Positions 8,775-17,717 of a stretch of DNA of 51,437 bases are shown in pieces (the stretch's first letter is position 1; the number at the start of each line of letters is the position of its first letter). This DNA is from an uncultured Eubacteriales bacterium (GTDB lineage Bacteria > Bacillota > Clostridia > Oscillospirales > Acutalibacteraceae), in assembly GCA_934454655.1 (NCBI GenBank), contig CAKSFK010000014.1, positions 1 through 51,437 of the forward strand, in the 5' to 3' direction. A program made the translations under genes and the position numbers. The notes beneath the pieces are model-generated. The model ran no database searches. It was not told where the DNA came from and worked only from the letters and a program-made list of their open reading frames with translations.

Positions 8775-11607
8775 TTTTAGTTCTCCTTATTTTTTTGATT
8801 ACGAAATACGCCGCACACAGCACTGCGGTAATTGCGGAAACCGCTATTCCGGCATAAAAATCCCGCGGGATATATTCAATTTCAACGTCTACGGTTCTGT
8901 TTTTCATTTCCCCATCGGTTTTAACGCCCAAAAGACCTATGTTTATTTTTTCCGTGGGGACGCTTTTGCCGTTGATATAAACCTTCCAGTTCTTGCTGTA
9001 AGGAACGGTGAAATTTAGGTATTCGGAATCGGACGGAACGGCAATTTTTGCGGTTATCTTATCGCCGTTTAAGCCTGTAAACGAAAAAGCTTCTCTGAGG
9101 TTTTCGATATCGGTGTTTTTAGGCAATGTGCTGTCGGAAACATTGTCCGCCACGGTTGAGTTTAACAGCGCCTCGTTTTTTTTATCCGCACTTAGCTCTT
9201 CAAAGCTTTCGGCGGAGGTTATTGCCGAAAAACAGAAAGCAAGGGGATAGCAGGAGTTGTTTTTATAAACATATATTCCGTGTTTTTCAAACAAGAGTTC
9301 AAAATTTTCGGGTAACCGAGCGTTTTTGTTTTCGGTCATATAATACTTTACGCCGAGGTAGCTTAAAAGGTCAAGGTTGTCCCCGATGTCGTTTATATAG
9401 TTGAGCATCTGACCCTTTGCGTAGTCGAACAGGTCAACCTTGTTTTCAAGGGTCACCTTTTTATCGGTAATATCGGACGTAAGGCACAAATTCTTATGTT
9501 TTTTGGGCGTTACGGAATAGTAGCCCTCAGTCAGCACATCCGCGCCGTCATCTTCCTTTGAAAGAGCGACATAGCTTTTGAACCGGTATTCAAGCTTGAA
9601 CTTTTCCGGCTTGTTTCGGCGAAGAATCAAATTCTCGTCCTTTACCGATATATACATACCGTTTAAGGCAGACTTAATATAATACGAGCCGTCCTTTTGC
9701 TTTTCGAGCCGCCAAAGCACGGAATCGGAAGAGGTATCCTTTTTAAGGCTTACGGTATATTTTCTCTTTACGGGTTTTGAGGGCGCCCATACGTTGCCTT
9801 TTCCGTCATATATTTTATAATTACCGTCACCGCAGTAAGCAAGGTGGAAATTTTGCAAAAGCCGATAATTGGTAATGCCCAGTCCCGCGCCGTTGGCAGA
9901 CAGAAAGTTAATATAATTGCTGTTGTTTACCGAGGAATAATTTTTAACTCCGTAATAATTCTGAGCCATAGCGTCATTGCAGGAAGCAATGTCGTTTTTG
10001 TCGGTCACGCTGTCAAAATCCTTATAAATGCGGTAAAAGCCGCTGTCGGAGGATTTAAGTTCCTTAATAATCTCGTAGCTGTCGTCAAAATACACCGTAT
10101 CGTCTTTTTTATAACCGTATCTCACCGTATCTTTGTGGTACATAGGGTTATAGTTATAGGCAATTTCAAACATTGTAACAGCCGCCGTTATGACAGCCGC
10201 CGCGGTGCAGACCGAAACTCTGCGCGCTTTTGAAGCCGCCGCGCGGTCGGCACTGCCGAGCAACAGATCGATTATTACAAGTGCGGCAAACACCGCAAAC
10301 ACCGAAACCATCGGCAGGGCAGCATATTTCGCGAATTTAACCTCGTTTGACATATAGAAATACCGCACGGAAACGCCGAGAAATACAAGTGATGCTGCCA
10401 TTGTGGTATACAGATATTTGCGGTTAAATCTTTTGTTTTTAATTACGGCGTCGAGTCCCAACGCACAGCCGAGAGCCGAAAGAAGGCTTACGATATACTC
10501 CCATCTGAAATTAACGGTGAGAAAAGCGTTTGTAAAAAATGCGAAAAACGGCACGCAAAGCAACACGGCGGTAAGTCCGCTTATAATAATAAACCGTTTT
10601 CTGTTCTGCTTATTGCTGAACGCGAAGTACTGACCGTAAAGAACAAAGGACGCGGAGGTTACAAACACCGAAGAAAGCTGAAAATAATCATAATATGCGC
10701 CGCAATATTCCGTGCCGCTTCTGTCGCCCAAAAGGTTGAGGTTAAAGCTTCTTGAAAATATTGTAAGGAAATTACCGAAGCTGAATTTAAAAAGTCCGAG
10801 GCTGAACACGGTGTCCGTTCCCGAACCCGCCCTTGAGCTGTTTAAAACTATGCTTAACTGCGGGAACATAATAAACGCCGCCGCCGCCACGGAAAGCACA
10901 CCGAAGCCCAAAAGCTTAAGTAGTTTTGTTACAATATTTTTAAAATTTTCACCCCGCATTATAAGGCGGGCGACCATATAAATTGCCGCCAAAATGCCGG
11001 ATATATAAAAGAAATAATAAGAGTATACCGCAGTGAGAACCAAAAAGGTTACAAGAAGTCCCTTTTTCCCGCTCTCAAGGAATTTTTCAACGCCTAAAAG
11101 GATAAGCGGAAAATAAACGCAGACCGTTCCCAGCGCAAAATTAGAGCCGGCTATCATTGAAAAGCCGCTGAACACATAAAGAACAGAGCCGTATATACAT
11201 GCGGCCTTGTTCAACTTAAAATAATTTAAATAAAGATAAGCGGCAATACCCTCAAAGATCAGCTTAACAAGAATATGCCACACAAACATATCCGGTATAC
11301 GCGCTCTGCCGAACAGAAAAATTATATAGGTGAAGGGATCGCCTAAAACGTCTGCGTGGGTAAAGATAGTATCCCCGATTCCCATACTCCAAGACCATAT
11401 GCTTCCCGATTTAAAAGCGTCATATATTCCGTAATAGGTGGGCAGATTAGCCCTTAAAAGGTCGGACAGCGTTCCCTTTGTAAAAAAGAAATAGCCGCCG
11501 AACAAAAAGTCCCTAAAAATTATTACCGATAAGACCAGTGTAAACAATATTACCGCCGAAAGCGGCATTAAATTCTTTTTTCTGCCTGATGCCGAATTAC
11601 TCAACAC
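8764..11607 (-). CDS. YfhO family membrane protein (lipid-linked sugar transferase type)
   Basis: A 947-residue protein with roughly a dozen membrane spans in the first 450 residues, a large extracytoplasmic region at about 480-900, and one last span before a basic tail. This matches the YfhO family. Its Bacillus and Listeria members glycosylate wall or lipoteichoic acid using undecaprenyl-phosphate sugars together with a GtrB-like enzyme and a GtrA-like flippase, and homologues of both are encoded in this operon. The start is probably GTG at 11607 or TTG at 11604, overlapping the upstream epimerase gene, so translation is likely coupled. An ATG at 11568 is an alternative. Confidence 0.88.
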   Translation of the reverse strand: MLSNSASGRKKNLMPLSAVILFTLVLSVIIFRDFLFGGYFFFTKGTLSDLLRANLPTYYGIYDAFKSGSIWSWSMGIGDTIFTHADVLGDPFTYIIFLFGRARIPDMFVWHILVKLIFEGIAAYLYLNYFKLNKAACIYGSVLYVFSGFSMIAGSNFALGTVCVYFPLILLGVEKFLESGKKGLLVTFLVLTAVYSYYFFYISGILAAIYMVARLIMRGENFKNIVTKLLKLLGFGVLSVAAAAFIMFPQLSIVLNSSRAGSGTDTVFSLGLFKFSFGNFLTIFSRSFNLNLLGDRSGTEYCGAYYDYFQLSSVFVTSASFVLYGQYFAFSNKQNRKRFIIISGLTAVLLCVPFFAFFTNAFLTVNFRWEYIVSLLSALGCALGLDAVIKNKRFNRKYLYTTMAASLVFLGVSVRYFYMSNEVKFAKYAALPMVSVFAVFAALVIIDLLLGSADRAAASKARRVSVCTAAAVITAAVTMFEIAYNYNPMYHKDTVRYGYKKDDTVYFDDSYEIIKELKSSDSGFYRIYKDFDSVTDKNDIASCNDAMAQNYYGVKNYSSVNNSNYINFLSANGAGLGITNYRLLQNFHLAYCGDGNYKIYDGKGNVWAPSKPVKRKYTVSLKKDTSSDSVLWRLEKQKDGSYYIKSALNGMYISVKDENLILRRNKPEKFKLEYRFKSYVALSKEDDGADVLTEGYYSVTPKKHKNLCLTSDITDKKVTLENKVDLFDYAKGQMLNYINDIGDNLDLLSYLGVKYYMTENKNARLPENFELLFEKHGIYVYKNNSCYPLAFCFSAITSAESFEELSADKKNEALLNSTVADNVSDSTLPKNTDIENLREAFSFTGLNGDKITAKIAVPSDSEYLNFTVPYSKNWKVYINGKSVPTEKINIGLLGVKTDGEMKNRTVDVEIEYIPRDFYAGIAVSAITAVLCAAYFVIKKIRRTKIGA

Positions 11608-12532
11608 TTCTTTTTTTCACCCATTCAACCGTTTCTTTTATTCCTTCTTCAAATGTGTATTGCGGCACAAAGCCTGTGTCGCGCGTCAGATTTGAAATAT
11701 CGGCTTCCAAGTGCATTACCTGGTTGGGATAATAATCAAGTTCGCCCATACCTATTTTAATGCTTGGGTCTACCGCGTCGCGTATGGCGTATATATAGTC
11801 CCTCAATCTGCGGGTTTTTCCCGTGCCGAAGCAGTAAATCTCACCGTCTTTGCCCTTTTCGGCAACAAGGCGGAACGCCCTTGCGGCGTCCTTGCTGTAA
11901 ATATAATCCCAAACCTGATCGCCCTTTGTGTACTGCGGGCGTTCGCCGGCAAGCATTTTGTAAATTCCGCTCATAACCATTGTGTATTTTCCGTCAAACG
12001 GTCCGTAAAGGCTTACTATCCTGCACCATTCGTGGCGTATGCCAAGTTTCCCGCATTCAAGGCGGCTCATTCTGCCGGCGTCAAGCTTGGCTATGCCGTA
12101 GCCGTTATCGGGATTGCAGGGCATATCGGGGTGCAGCACTCCTTCCACGTGGCCGAATTCGCTTTGAGAACCCGCGCCTATAAACACCTTGCAGCCCAAA
12201 GCGTGGGCAAGGTGTACCGCGTCTATGGTGTAGAGTATATTGAGCGCCTGCCTGTAGGTGTCCTGCCTGCTTTCGCCGTAGGTGCCGTCCCAAGCGAAGT
12301 GGTAAAATGCGTCATAATCGTGAGAAAGGGCTGCCGACAGCGAGTTTAAGTTATCAACTCCGCACTCAACAATTTTAACCAAACTGTTTCTCGGAACAGA
12401 GGATATTCTATTTGAGCCCGGGCGGCAAACTGCGGTTACTTCTATTCCCTTTGAGCAAAGCTCTTCGATAAGCGAAACGCCTACCGCTCCGGTAGGTCCG
12501 GTTATTATAACTTTTTTAATACTATCGGGCAT
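11597..12532 (-). CDS. NAD-dependent epimerase/dehydratase (extended SDR)
   Basis: A 311-residue extended SDR. GPTGAVG near residues 12-18 is the NAD(P)-binding glycine motif and YGIAK is the catalytic YxxxK. Family members act on nucleotide sugars as 4-epimerases, 4-ketoreductases or dehydratases. Since the operon makes CDP-4-keto-6-deoxyglucose, a CDP-4-ketohexose reductase or epimerase (RfbJ-like) is the simplest guess. It overlaps the cyclase gene by 11 bp upstream and the YfhO gene by 11 bp downstream. Exact chemistry cannot be read from sequence. Confidence 0.85.
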   Translation of the reverse strand: MPDSIKKVIITGPTGAVGVSLIEELCSKGIEVTAVCRPGSNRISSVPRNSLVKIVECGVDNLNSLSAALSHDYDAFYHFAWDGTYGESRQDTYRQALNILYTIDAVHLAHALGCKVFIGAGSQSEFGHVEGVLHPDMPCNPDNGYGIAKLDAGRMSRLECGKLGIRHEWCRIVSLYGPFDGKYTMVMSGIYKMLAGERPQYTKGDQVWDYIYSKDAARAFRLVAEKGKDGEIYCFGTGKTRRLRDYIYAIRDAVDPSIKIGMGELDYYPNQVMHLEADISNLTRDTGFVPQYTFEEGIKETVEWVKKRSVE

Positions 12533-13586
12533 TATATACTTTTACGAAGTGCGCGAGCGCGTCGGCAACATCGTTCTCCTTTATATCGTGAACAATTTTA
12601 AGGTCCTTTGCGGTGTCGGTCATAAGCACGGCGGTAAGGTCGGTGCTTGTCTGTTTCTTGTCCTTACGCATAGCGTTTATAAAATCCCCGATTTCATAAG
12701 CGCCGAGATTCGTGTTTATGTGAATGACCTTTAAGAGTACTTTTTCGGCGCGAAGCGCAGTGTCAGCCGACAGCAGACTTCTTTTAACCGAGATAAAGTC
12801 CGCCATGATCATACCTATCGCAACGGCGGTTCCGTGCGGTATTTCATACTTTGTAACCGTTTCTATTGCGTGGCCGAAGGTGTGGGCAAAATTAAGTTTA
12901 ATTCTTTCGCCCTTATCAAATTCGTCCTCTTCTATAAAGTCCTTTTTAAACGAAAGGCTGGTATCAACAAAGTGCTGAAGGCAGCCGTTATCGCGCTTCA
13001 GCAACAAATCGATGTTCTTCTCAATGTTTTCAAGACCCGAAGCGCCTGCCATTATATTGAACTTTACCACCTCGCCGAGTCCGCTTTCAAAATCACGCTC
13101 GCTGAGTGTGGCGAAAAAAGCGGGGCAGATGTAAATATCATCCGGCGGATAAAATGTTCCAAGCAGATTTTTGTATTTTTTATAATTAAGGCTTGTCTTT
13201 CCGCCGATGCAGCTGTCACAGCTGGCAAGCAGAGTTGTGGGAACAAACGTCCACGCAATACCGCGGTAAAGAATATTGGCGACAAAGCCCGTAATATCCT
13301 GAATTATTCCTCCGCCTACGGATATGAGCCTTGCGTTCCTTTTGGCGGGTATTTCGGTCATTTTTTCGCATATATCAAGCGCCGTTTCAACAACCTTATG
13401 TTCTTCCGTTGCCTCTATAAGGCAAAGTCGCTCTTTCGGTATTTCGGTAAAATATTTTTCATAAAGCCCGTATACCTTTTTATCTATTACAAATTCTGCG
13501 TTTTCCGTAAGGCAGAGCTGTCTTAAAAAATCCGGTGTAAGCTCCTTATGCACGGTGTAATCCTTAAATCTTGAATGAATTATCAT
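12522..13586 (-). CDS. Sugar-phosphate cyclase, 3-dehydroquinate synthase-like
   Basis: A 354-residue protein of the AroB superfamily, which also includes 2-epi-5-epi-valiolone and 2-deoxy-scyllo-inosose synthases. Visible motifs are GGGIIQD (91-97, NAD binding), PTTLLASCDSCIGGKT (116-131), the metal ligands Glu172, His235 and His251 (the last two spaced as in true DHQ synthases), and RKDKK. The active site seems complete. Two cysteines in the CDSCIGGK segment, where AroB usually has VDSSVGGK, hint at a divergent subgroup. It shares an ATGA overlap with the SDR gene and no shikimate genes are nearby, so a glycan-linked carbocycle is more likely than shikimate. Confidence 0.85.
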   Translation of the reverse strand: MIIHSRFKDYTVHKELTPDFLRQLCLTENAEFVIDKKVYGLYEKYFTEIPKERLCLIEATEEHKVVETALDICEKMTEIPAKRNARLISVGGGIIQDITGFVANILYRGIAWTFVPTTLLASCDSCIGGKTSLNYKKYKNLLGTFYPPDDIYICPAFFATLSERDFESGLGEVVKFNIMAGASGLENIEKNIDLLLKRDNGCLQHFVDTSLSFKKDFIEEDEFDKGERIKLNFAHTFGHAIETVTKYEIPHGTAVAIGMIMADFISVKRSLLSADTALRAEKVLLKVIHINTNLGAYEIGDFINAMRKDKKQTSTDLTAVLMTDTAKDLKIVHDIKENDVADALAHFVKVYNAR

Positions 13587-14248
13587 TTCGCTGTGTAACC
13601 TCCGTCAACGGCAATCTGCTGCCCTGTAATATAGGTGTTTTCCTCACTCGCGAGATAGCAGATAAACGCCGCCTGTTCTTCGGGTTTTGCCATACGTTTT
13701 GCAGGTATATAGGCGGATATTTCCTCTATTTGCTCGGGCGTGTTGTTTTTGTAGGTGAGTTCGGTAAGGGTAAAGCCGGGGCAAACGGTGTTTATTAAAA
13801 TATTATAGGGCGCAAGCTCCACCGCAAGGGTCTGGGTGACGCCGTGAATACCGTGTTTTGTCGCGGCATAGGTAACTCTGCCGGGTTTTCCCGCAAGACC
13901 CCATATAGAGCCGAGGTTTACTATTCTGCCGCCGCCGTTCTTTTTCATATTCGGCACCGCGGCGCGTATAAGCCTTATCGGTGAGATGAGGTTTATCTGC
14001 ATTGTTCTGTCAAGCTCGTCGTCGGTTATGTTTTCAACGTCGTTTACCTCGTTAATGCCGGCGTTATTAATAAGAACGTCAAATGTAACGTCCTTTATTT
14101 TTTCACAGTAGCTTTCAACGCTTGCGGGAGATGAGAGGTCAAGTTCGGAATGAGAGGGAGCAACAACCTCATAACCCATTTCTTTAAGCTTTTGCGCCGT
14201 TGCCGCACCTATGCCGCGGCTGGCGCCTGTAATAAGGGCTTTTTTCAT
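13583..14248 (-). CDS. Short-chain dehydrogenase/reductase (FabG-like)
   Basis: A 221-residue classical SDR. GASRGIG (8-14) binds NAD(P), NNAGIN follows, Tyr and Lys of YAATK form the catalytic pair, and the end VDGGYTAK is typical. The fold matches FabG, but the operon position points to reduction of a keto-sugar or keto-cyclitol intermediate. It sits between the TPP enzyme (30 bp upstream) and the cyclase (ATGA overlap downstream), so the three are probably made in fixed ratio. Confidence 0.88.
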   Translation of the reverse strand: MKKALITGASRGIGAATAQKLKEMGYEVVAPSHSELDLSSPASVESYCEKIKDVTFDVLINNAGINEVNDVENITDDELDRTMQINLISPIRLIRAAVPNMKKNGGGRIVNLGSIWGLAGKPGRVTYAATKHGIHGVTQTLAVELAPYNILINTVCPGFTLTELTYKNNTPEQIEEISAYIPAKRMAKPEEQAAFICYLASEENTYITGQQIAVDGGYTAK

Positions 14249-14277
14249 AAATTAAAACCTCCGGATCATAACAGGGC

Positions 14278-16098
14278 TTATCTTACGTCCTCTTTAATCA
14301 TTGGAATTATCATAATTTTTTCAAGCTCTTCCTTAGGTAAGAAGGGAGCCAGATCCTCAAGCGGAGGACTTACAAGAGTACCGTCCGGCAGACGCTTTGT
14401 GGCGCTCTTCGGTTCAAATTTCTGATTTGTGTCCACAAAAATTTCGCACATGGCATACCCTTCGGTATTAAGGGCCTTATTTATTGCGTCGGGAAGCTCC
14501 GCGTTTGAAGATGCGCTGAAGTACGGTATGCCGTAAGCGCCGGCAATCTTTTTCATATCAGGGAAAGAAAGGTCGCCGCTTTCGGGGCCTACGCCTATTT
14601 TTGTGTATTCGGGGAAGAGGTTGCCCTCGGTCTGGCGCATTGAGTGGTACCCCTGATTGTTAACAACAAATATCTTTATGGGCAGCTTGTGGAAAACAAT
14701 GGTCTGCAATTCCTGCAAATTCATCTGTATAGAGCCGTCGCCCGTAAGGCAAACGGTTTCCTTTTTGTCCGAGGCAAAGCAGCTGCCTATTGCCGCGGGC
14801 AGGTCGTAACCCATACTTGCCGCGCCGCTGTTGCTTATAAGCCTTGTATGTTCCTTAATGTATATTGCGTGCAGGCACGCCTCAACCGTGCCGTTGCCGA
14901 GAACTATCGTTTGGTCGTCCTTTACGGCGTGGCTTATATCGTTAAGGAAGCAGTATGCGTTGGCAAGTCCCTTGCCCTCGTAATGCTTCTTTGTTACAAC
15001 GGGGTAATTCTTTCTCCACTCTTTGCAGGTGTTTATCCACTCGCTGTGCGGCTCAAGTTCGCCGCATATGTTGCGGTCAAGCACGGTAAGGAAGTCCTTT
15101 GCGTCTGCCGGGATAGGCATTTCAACGTGAATACTGGGCTTTACAAGCTCGTATTTATCCACATCAACCATTATAACAAAAGCCTCGCGCGCCCATGTCT
15201 TAACGTTATACCCCACCTGGCGGCAGCTGAGTCTGCACCCGACCGACAAAATAAGGTCGGAGTTCTGAACCGCCCAGTTTCCCGCGCGGTCGCCGAGGAG
15301 TCCCGGCATACCCGCAAACAGCGGGTCGTCGTGCGGCATAAGGTCGGTTGCGTCAAACGCGGAAACGGTGGGTATTCCCAGTTTCTTTGCAACCCTACGC
15401 ATAAGCTCCACGCAGTTTGCAATGTGTATTCCGTTGCCGAGATAAAATACGGGGCGTTTTGCCGCTTTTATTTTTTCTATAACCGTTTTCGCCTGTTCGT
15501 CGGTTACGGCGGGTACGGCATCGTCCTTAAGCTCAGAGGGGTCAAATTCTATAAATTCATCGGTATCGATATATCCGCCCTGAATATCAAGCGGAACATC
15601 AAGCCAAACGGGTCCGGGTCTGCCCGATTTTGCAAGGTAAAGCGCCTTTTGAAGATGATATTTAACCGTTTTCGGGTCATTTATCATAACGGCGTATTTG
15701 GTCATATGCGAAACCATGGGAGTAATGTCAAACTCCTGATCGCCCATGGCTCTTACGGGAATTCCCGCGGCGCGCGCCGTGGTGGCATAGCGAACCTGAC
15801 CGCTTATTACAAGCATAGGAATACTGTCAAGCCAAGCGCCCAAAACGCCCGTAAGGGTATTTGTGCCGCCGGGTCCTGTTGTGCAGCAGACAAGGGGCAG
15901 TTCGTTTGTTGTTCTGTAATAACCCTCGGCGGCTATCGCGGCGGTCTGCTCGTGCTGAACATAAACGCACTTAAGCCCGTCCTTATGACCGAAGGAAACA
16001 TTAAGGTGCATAGCTCCGCCGCCGGGTACGGTGAAATTGTGGTGAATACCGTACTCAACCAGATAGTCGGCAATATAATCCGAAATTTTAACTCTCAT
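14278..16098 (-). CDS. Thiamine-diphosphate-dependent enzyme, acetolactate synthase-like
   Basis: A 606-residue TPP enzyme with the three-domain layout of the acetohydroxyacid synthase family. Glu50 in VQHEQ is the cofactor-activating glutamate, TGPGGTN lies near 74-80, and GDGS (453-456) to NN (480-481) is the TPP/Mg motif. True IlvB would sit with ilvN or ilvC; here it follows rfbF, rfbG and gtrA. Precedent: YerE of Yersinia is a related TPP enzyme that adds a two-carbon branch from pyruvate to a CDP-4-ketosugar. A similar carboligation is plausible but not proven. The RfbH-type C3-dehydrase of the Yersinia pathway is absent here. Confidence 0.88.
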   Translation of the reverse strand: MRVKISDYIADYLVEYGIHHNFTVPGGGAMHLNVSFGHKDGLKCVYVQHEQTAAIAAEGYYRTTNELPLVCCTTGPGGTNTLTGVLGAWLDSIPMLVISGQVRYATTARAAGIPVRAMGDQEFDITPMVSHMTKYAVMINDPKTVKYHLQKALYLAKSGRPGPVWLDVPLDIQGGYIDTDEFIEFDPSELKDDAVPAVTDEQAKTVIEKIKAAKRPVFYLGNGIHIANCVELMRRVAKKLGIPTVSAFDATDLMPHDDPLFAGMPGLLGDRAGNWAVQNSDLILSVGCRLSCRQVGYNVKTWAREAFVIMVDVDKYELVKPSIHVEMPIPADAKDFLTVLDRNICGELEPHSEWINTCKEWRKNYPVVTKKHYEGKGLANAYCFLNDISHAVKDDQTIVLGNGTVEACLHAIYIKEHTRLISNSGAASMGYDLPAAIGSCFASDKKETVCLTGDGSIQMNLQELQTIVFHKLPIKIFVVNNQGYHSMRQTEGNLFPEYTKIGVGPESGDLSFPDMKKIAGAYGIPYFSASSNAELPDAINKALNTEGYAMCEIFVDTNQKFEPKSATKRLPDGTLVSPPLEDLAPFLPKEELEKIMIIPMIKEDVR

Positions 16099-16116
16099 TT
16101 TTTATTTTCCCCTTTT

Positions 16117-16542
16117 TTATGCCTTAAACGCCCAGAATTTATTAAGAATAAAGTTTAAAGGTATTGTTATAACAAGATTTATCCAGGGAGCGAGCCACTC
16201 CGAAATGCCGAATACTCTGACCTGCAGAACAATAAGCACGCTGCCCAAAATGTAGCTTCCGCCGTATGCCAGATAGGTTCTTAAAAGCTTTTTGAAAAAG
16301 CTCATCTGCGAATCCTTGAAAACAAATATATTGTTCCACAAAAAGCTGTTAAATACGCTTACGACCCAGCCGACGGTGTTTCCCCAAAAATAGAGGTCTT
16401 TATTTATCCAAATAAAAATATAATAAATACCGGTGGAAACAAGTGTGTTGGAAACACCCACTATGCCGAATTTTATAAATTGCCACAAAACCTGCTTCCA
16501 GTTATCCTTATTTATTGATTTCAGTTGTTTTATAATATCCAT
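16117..16542 (-). CDS. GtrA family membrane protein
   Basis: A 141-residue protein with four hydrophobic helices; FIKFGIVGVSNTLVSTGIYY is the hallmark N-terminal helix of the GtrA family. These proteins are thought to move undecaprenyl-phosphate-linked sugars across the membrane or to assist the partner GtrB. A GtrB-like transferase is encoded 10 kb downstream in the same operon. The stop lies 18 bp from the TPP enzyme start. Confidence 0.9.
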   Translation of the reverse strand: MDIIKQLKSINKDNWKQVLWQFIKFGIVGVSNTLVSTGIYYIFIWINKDLYFWGNTVGWVVSVFNSFLWNNIFVFKDSQMSFFKKLLRTYLAYGGSYILGSVLIVLQVRVFGISEWLAPWINLVITIPLNFILNKFWAFKA

Positions 16543-16558
16543 TCAAAGCTCCGATAAC

Positions 16559-16614
16559 ATTCGGAAAAAATGTCCGAATTTCATAATTGCCCGACAGTTA
16601 TTATTGCTGTCGGG
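16559..16614 (-). other. Two intercistronic hairpins between rfbG and gtrA
   Basis: Arms 16590-16597/16607-16614 (CCCGACAG with a 9-nt loop) and arms 16559-16565/16573-16579 (ATTCGGA) form two stem-loops in the 80-bp gap. Neither is followed by a T-tract on the minus strand, so they look like processing or stability elements rather than a terminator. This is the largest gap inside the glycan operon. Confidence 0.45.
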
Positions 16615-16622
16615 TGCGGTAT

Positions 16623-17678
16623 TTACCTATATTCAAAAAATTCCTTTATTTCTCTGTCCATCTCTGCCGGAATATCGCCGCCGGAAAGCCATATCTTGCT
16701 GAAACGGCAGGTCATTTCCATACATTCCTTCATATGCCATCTCGGCGTCCAGCCGAAGGTGGTTTTAAGCTTTGAACAGTCAAGCTTTAAGAAGTTTGCT
16801 TCGTGCGGACCGCCGACGGACTTGTTCTCCCACTTCATACCCTCGCCGAAGGTATCGCAGAAAAGGGTTACAAGGTCACCTGTCGTAACGCAGTCGCAGT
16901 CGTCCGGGCCTACGTTATAGTATCCCGCAAGATCGGGGTTTTCATACTGCCTTTCGGCTATCATAAGATATGCCGCAAGCGGTTCTAACACGTGCTGGTA
17001 CGGTCTTGTGGAGTAAGGGTTACGAACCGCGATGACCTCGCCCTTTGCGGCGGCGCGCACGCAGTCGGGTATAATGCGGTCGTTGGCAAAATCGCCGCCG
17101 CCTATAACATTGCCGGCACGCGCGGTGGAAACGGCAATTCCCATGCTGTCAAGAAAAGAGGATTTATAGCTGTGGGTCACAAGCTCCGAGCAGGACTTGG
17201 AGTTTGAGTAGGGGTCGTAGCCGTCAAGCGGCTCATTTTCGCGGTAGCCCCACGCCCACTCGTTGTTGTGGTAGACCTTATCGGTAGTAACGTTGAGAAC
17301 CGAGCGCGGCGGGTTCTTTGCCGTTCTTACGCACTCAAGCAGATTAACCGTTCCCATAACGTTTGTTTCGTAGGTGTAAACAGGGTCCTTATAGCTGTCC
17401 CTCACAATAGGCTGTGCCGCAAGATGCAGCACAATTTCCGGTTCAGCCTTGTCAAAGGCACTTTTAAGCGCCTTCATATCCCTTATGTCTCCTATTACGG
17501 AGGTCATTTTGTTTTCAATATCCGCAAGGCAGAACAGTGCGGGGTCGGTGGGCGGTTCTGTCGAAAAGCCCGTAACCTTTGCACCCGCGCCGATAAGAAT
17601 ACGGCAAAGCCATGTTCCCTTAAAACCGGTATGACCCGTTACAAACACTTTTTTGCCGTTAAAAAACTCAAGATTCAT
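16623..17678 (-). CDS. rfbG: CDP-glucose 4,6-dehydratase
   Basis: Converts CDP-glucose to CDP-4-keto-6-deoxyglucose. The 351-residue extended SDR shows TGHTGFKGTWL (about 14-24, NAD binding), HLAAQP, and a catalytic YSNSK. The GWTPRW segment near the C-terminus is characteristic of the RfbG family. I choose the ATG at 17678 because GGGGA lies just upstream; an in-frame ATG 12 bp earlier lacks a ribosome binding site. It directly follows rfbF, its substrate-producing partner, with a 39-bp gap. Confidence 0.93.
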   Translation of the reverse strand: MNLEFFNGKKVFVTGHTGFKGTWLCRILIGAGAKVTGFSTEPPTDPALFCLADIENKMTSVIGDIRDMKALKSAFDKAEPEIVLHLAAQPIVRDSYKDPVYTYETNVMGTVNLLECVRTAKNPPRSVLNVTTDKVYHNNEWAWGYRENEPLDGYDPYSNSKSCSELVTHSYKSSFLDSMGIAVSTARAGNVIGGGDFANDRIIPDCVRAAAKGEVIAVRNPYSTRPYQHVLEPLAAYLMIAERQYENPDLAGYYNVGPDDCDCVTTGDLVTLFCDTFGEGMKWENKSVGGPHEANFLKLDCSKLKTTFGWTPRWHMKECMEMTCRFSKIWLSGGDIPAEMDREIKEFFEYR

Positions 17679-17717
17679 ATAAATCCCCATTCTGCAGTTT
17701 TTCCGCCGAAGTAAGCT

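Noticed and set aside
12522..13586. Housekeeping aroB of the shikimate pathway
   Set aside because: No aro genes are adjacent, it is translationally coupled to glycan genes, and a CDSCIGGK segment differs from typical AroB. Not fully excluded.
14278..16098. Biosynthetic acetolactate synthase (ilvB)
   Set aside because: No ilvN, ilvC or leu genes nearby; the gene lies inside an rfb-type operon. The family match alone does not give ilvB function.
14644..16158. 504-codon open frame on the plus strand, antisense to the TPP enzyme
   Set aside because: The minus-strand protein has complete TPP-enzyme motifs. The antisense frame lacks recognisable domains and a ribosome binding site; it follows from biased codon use.
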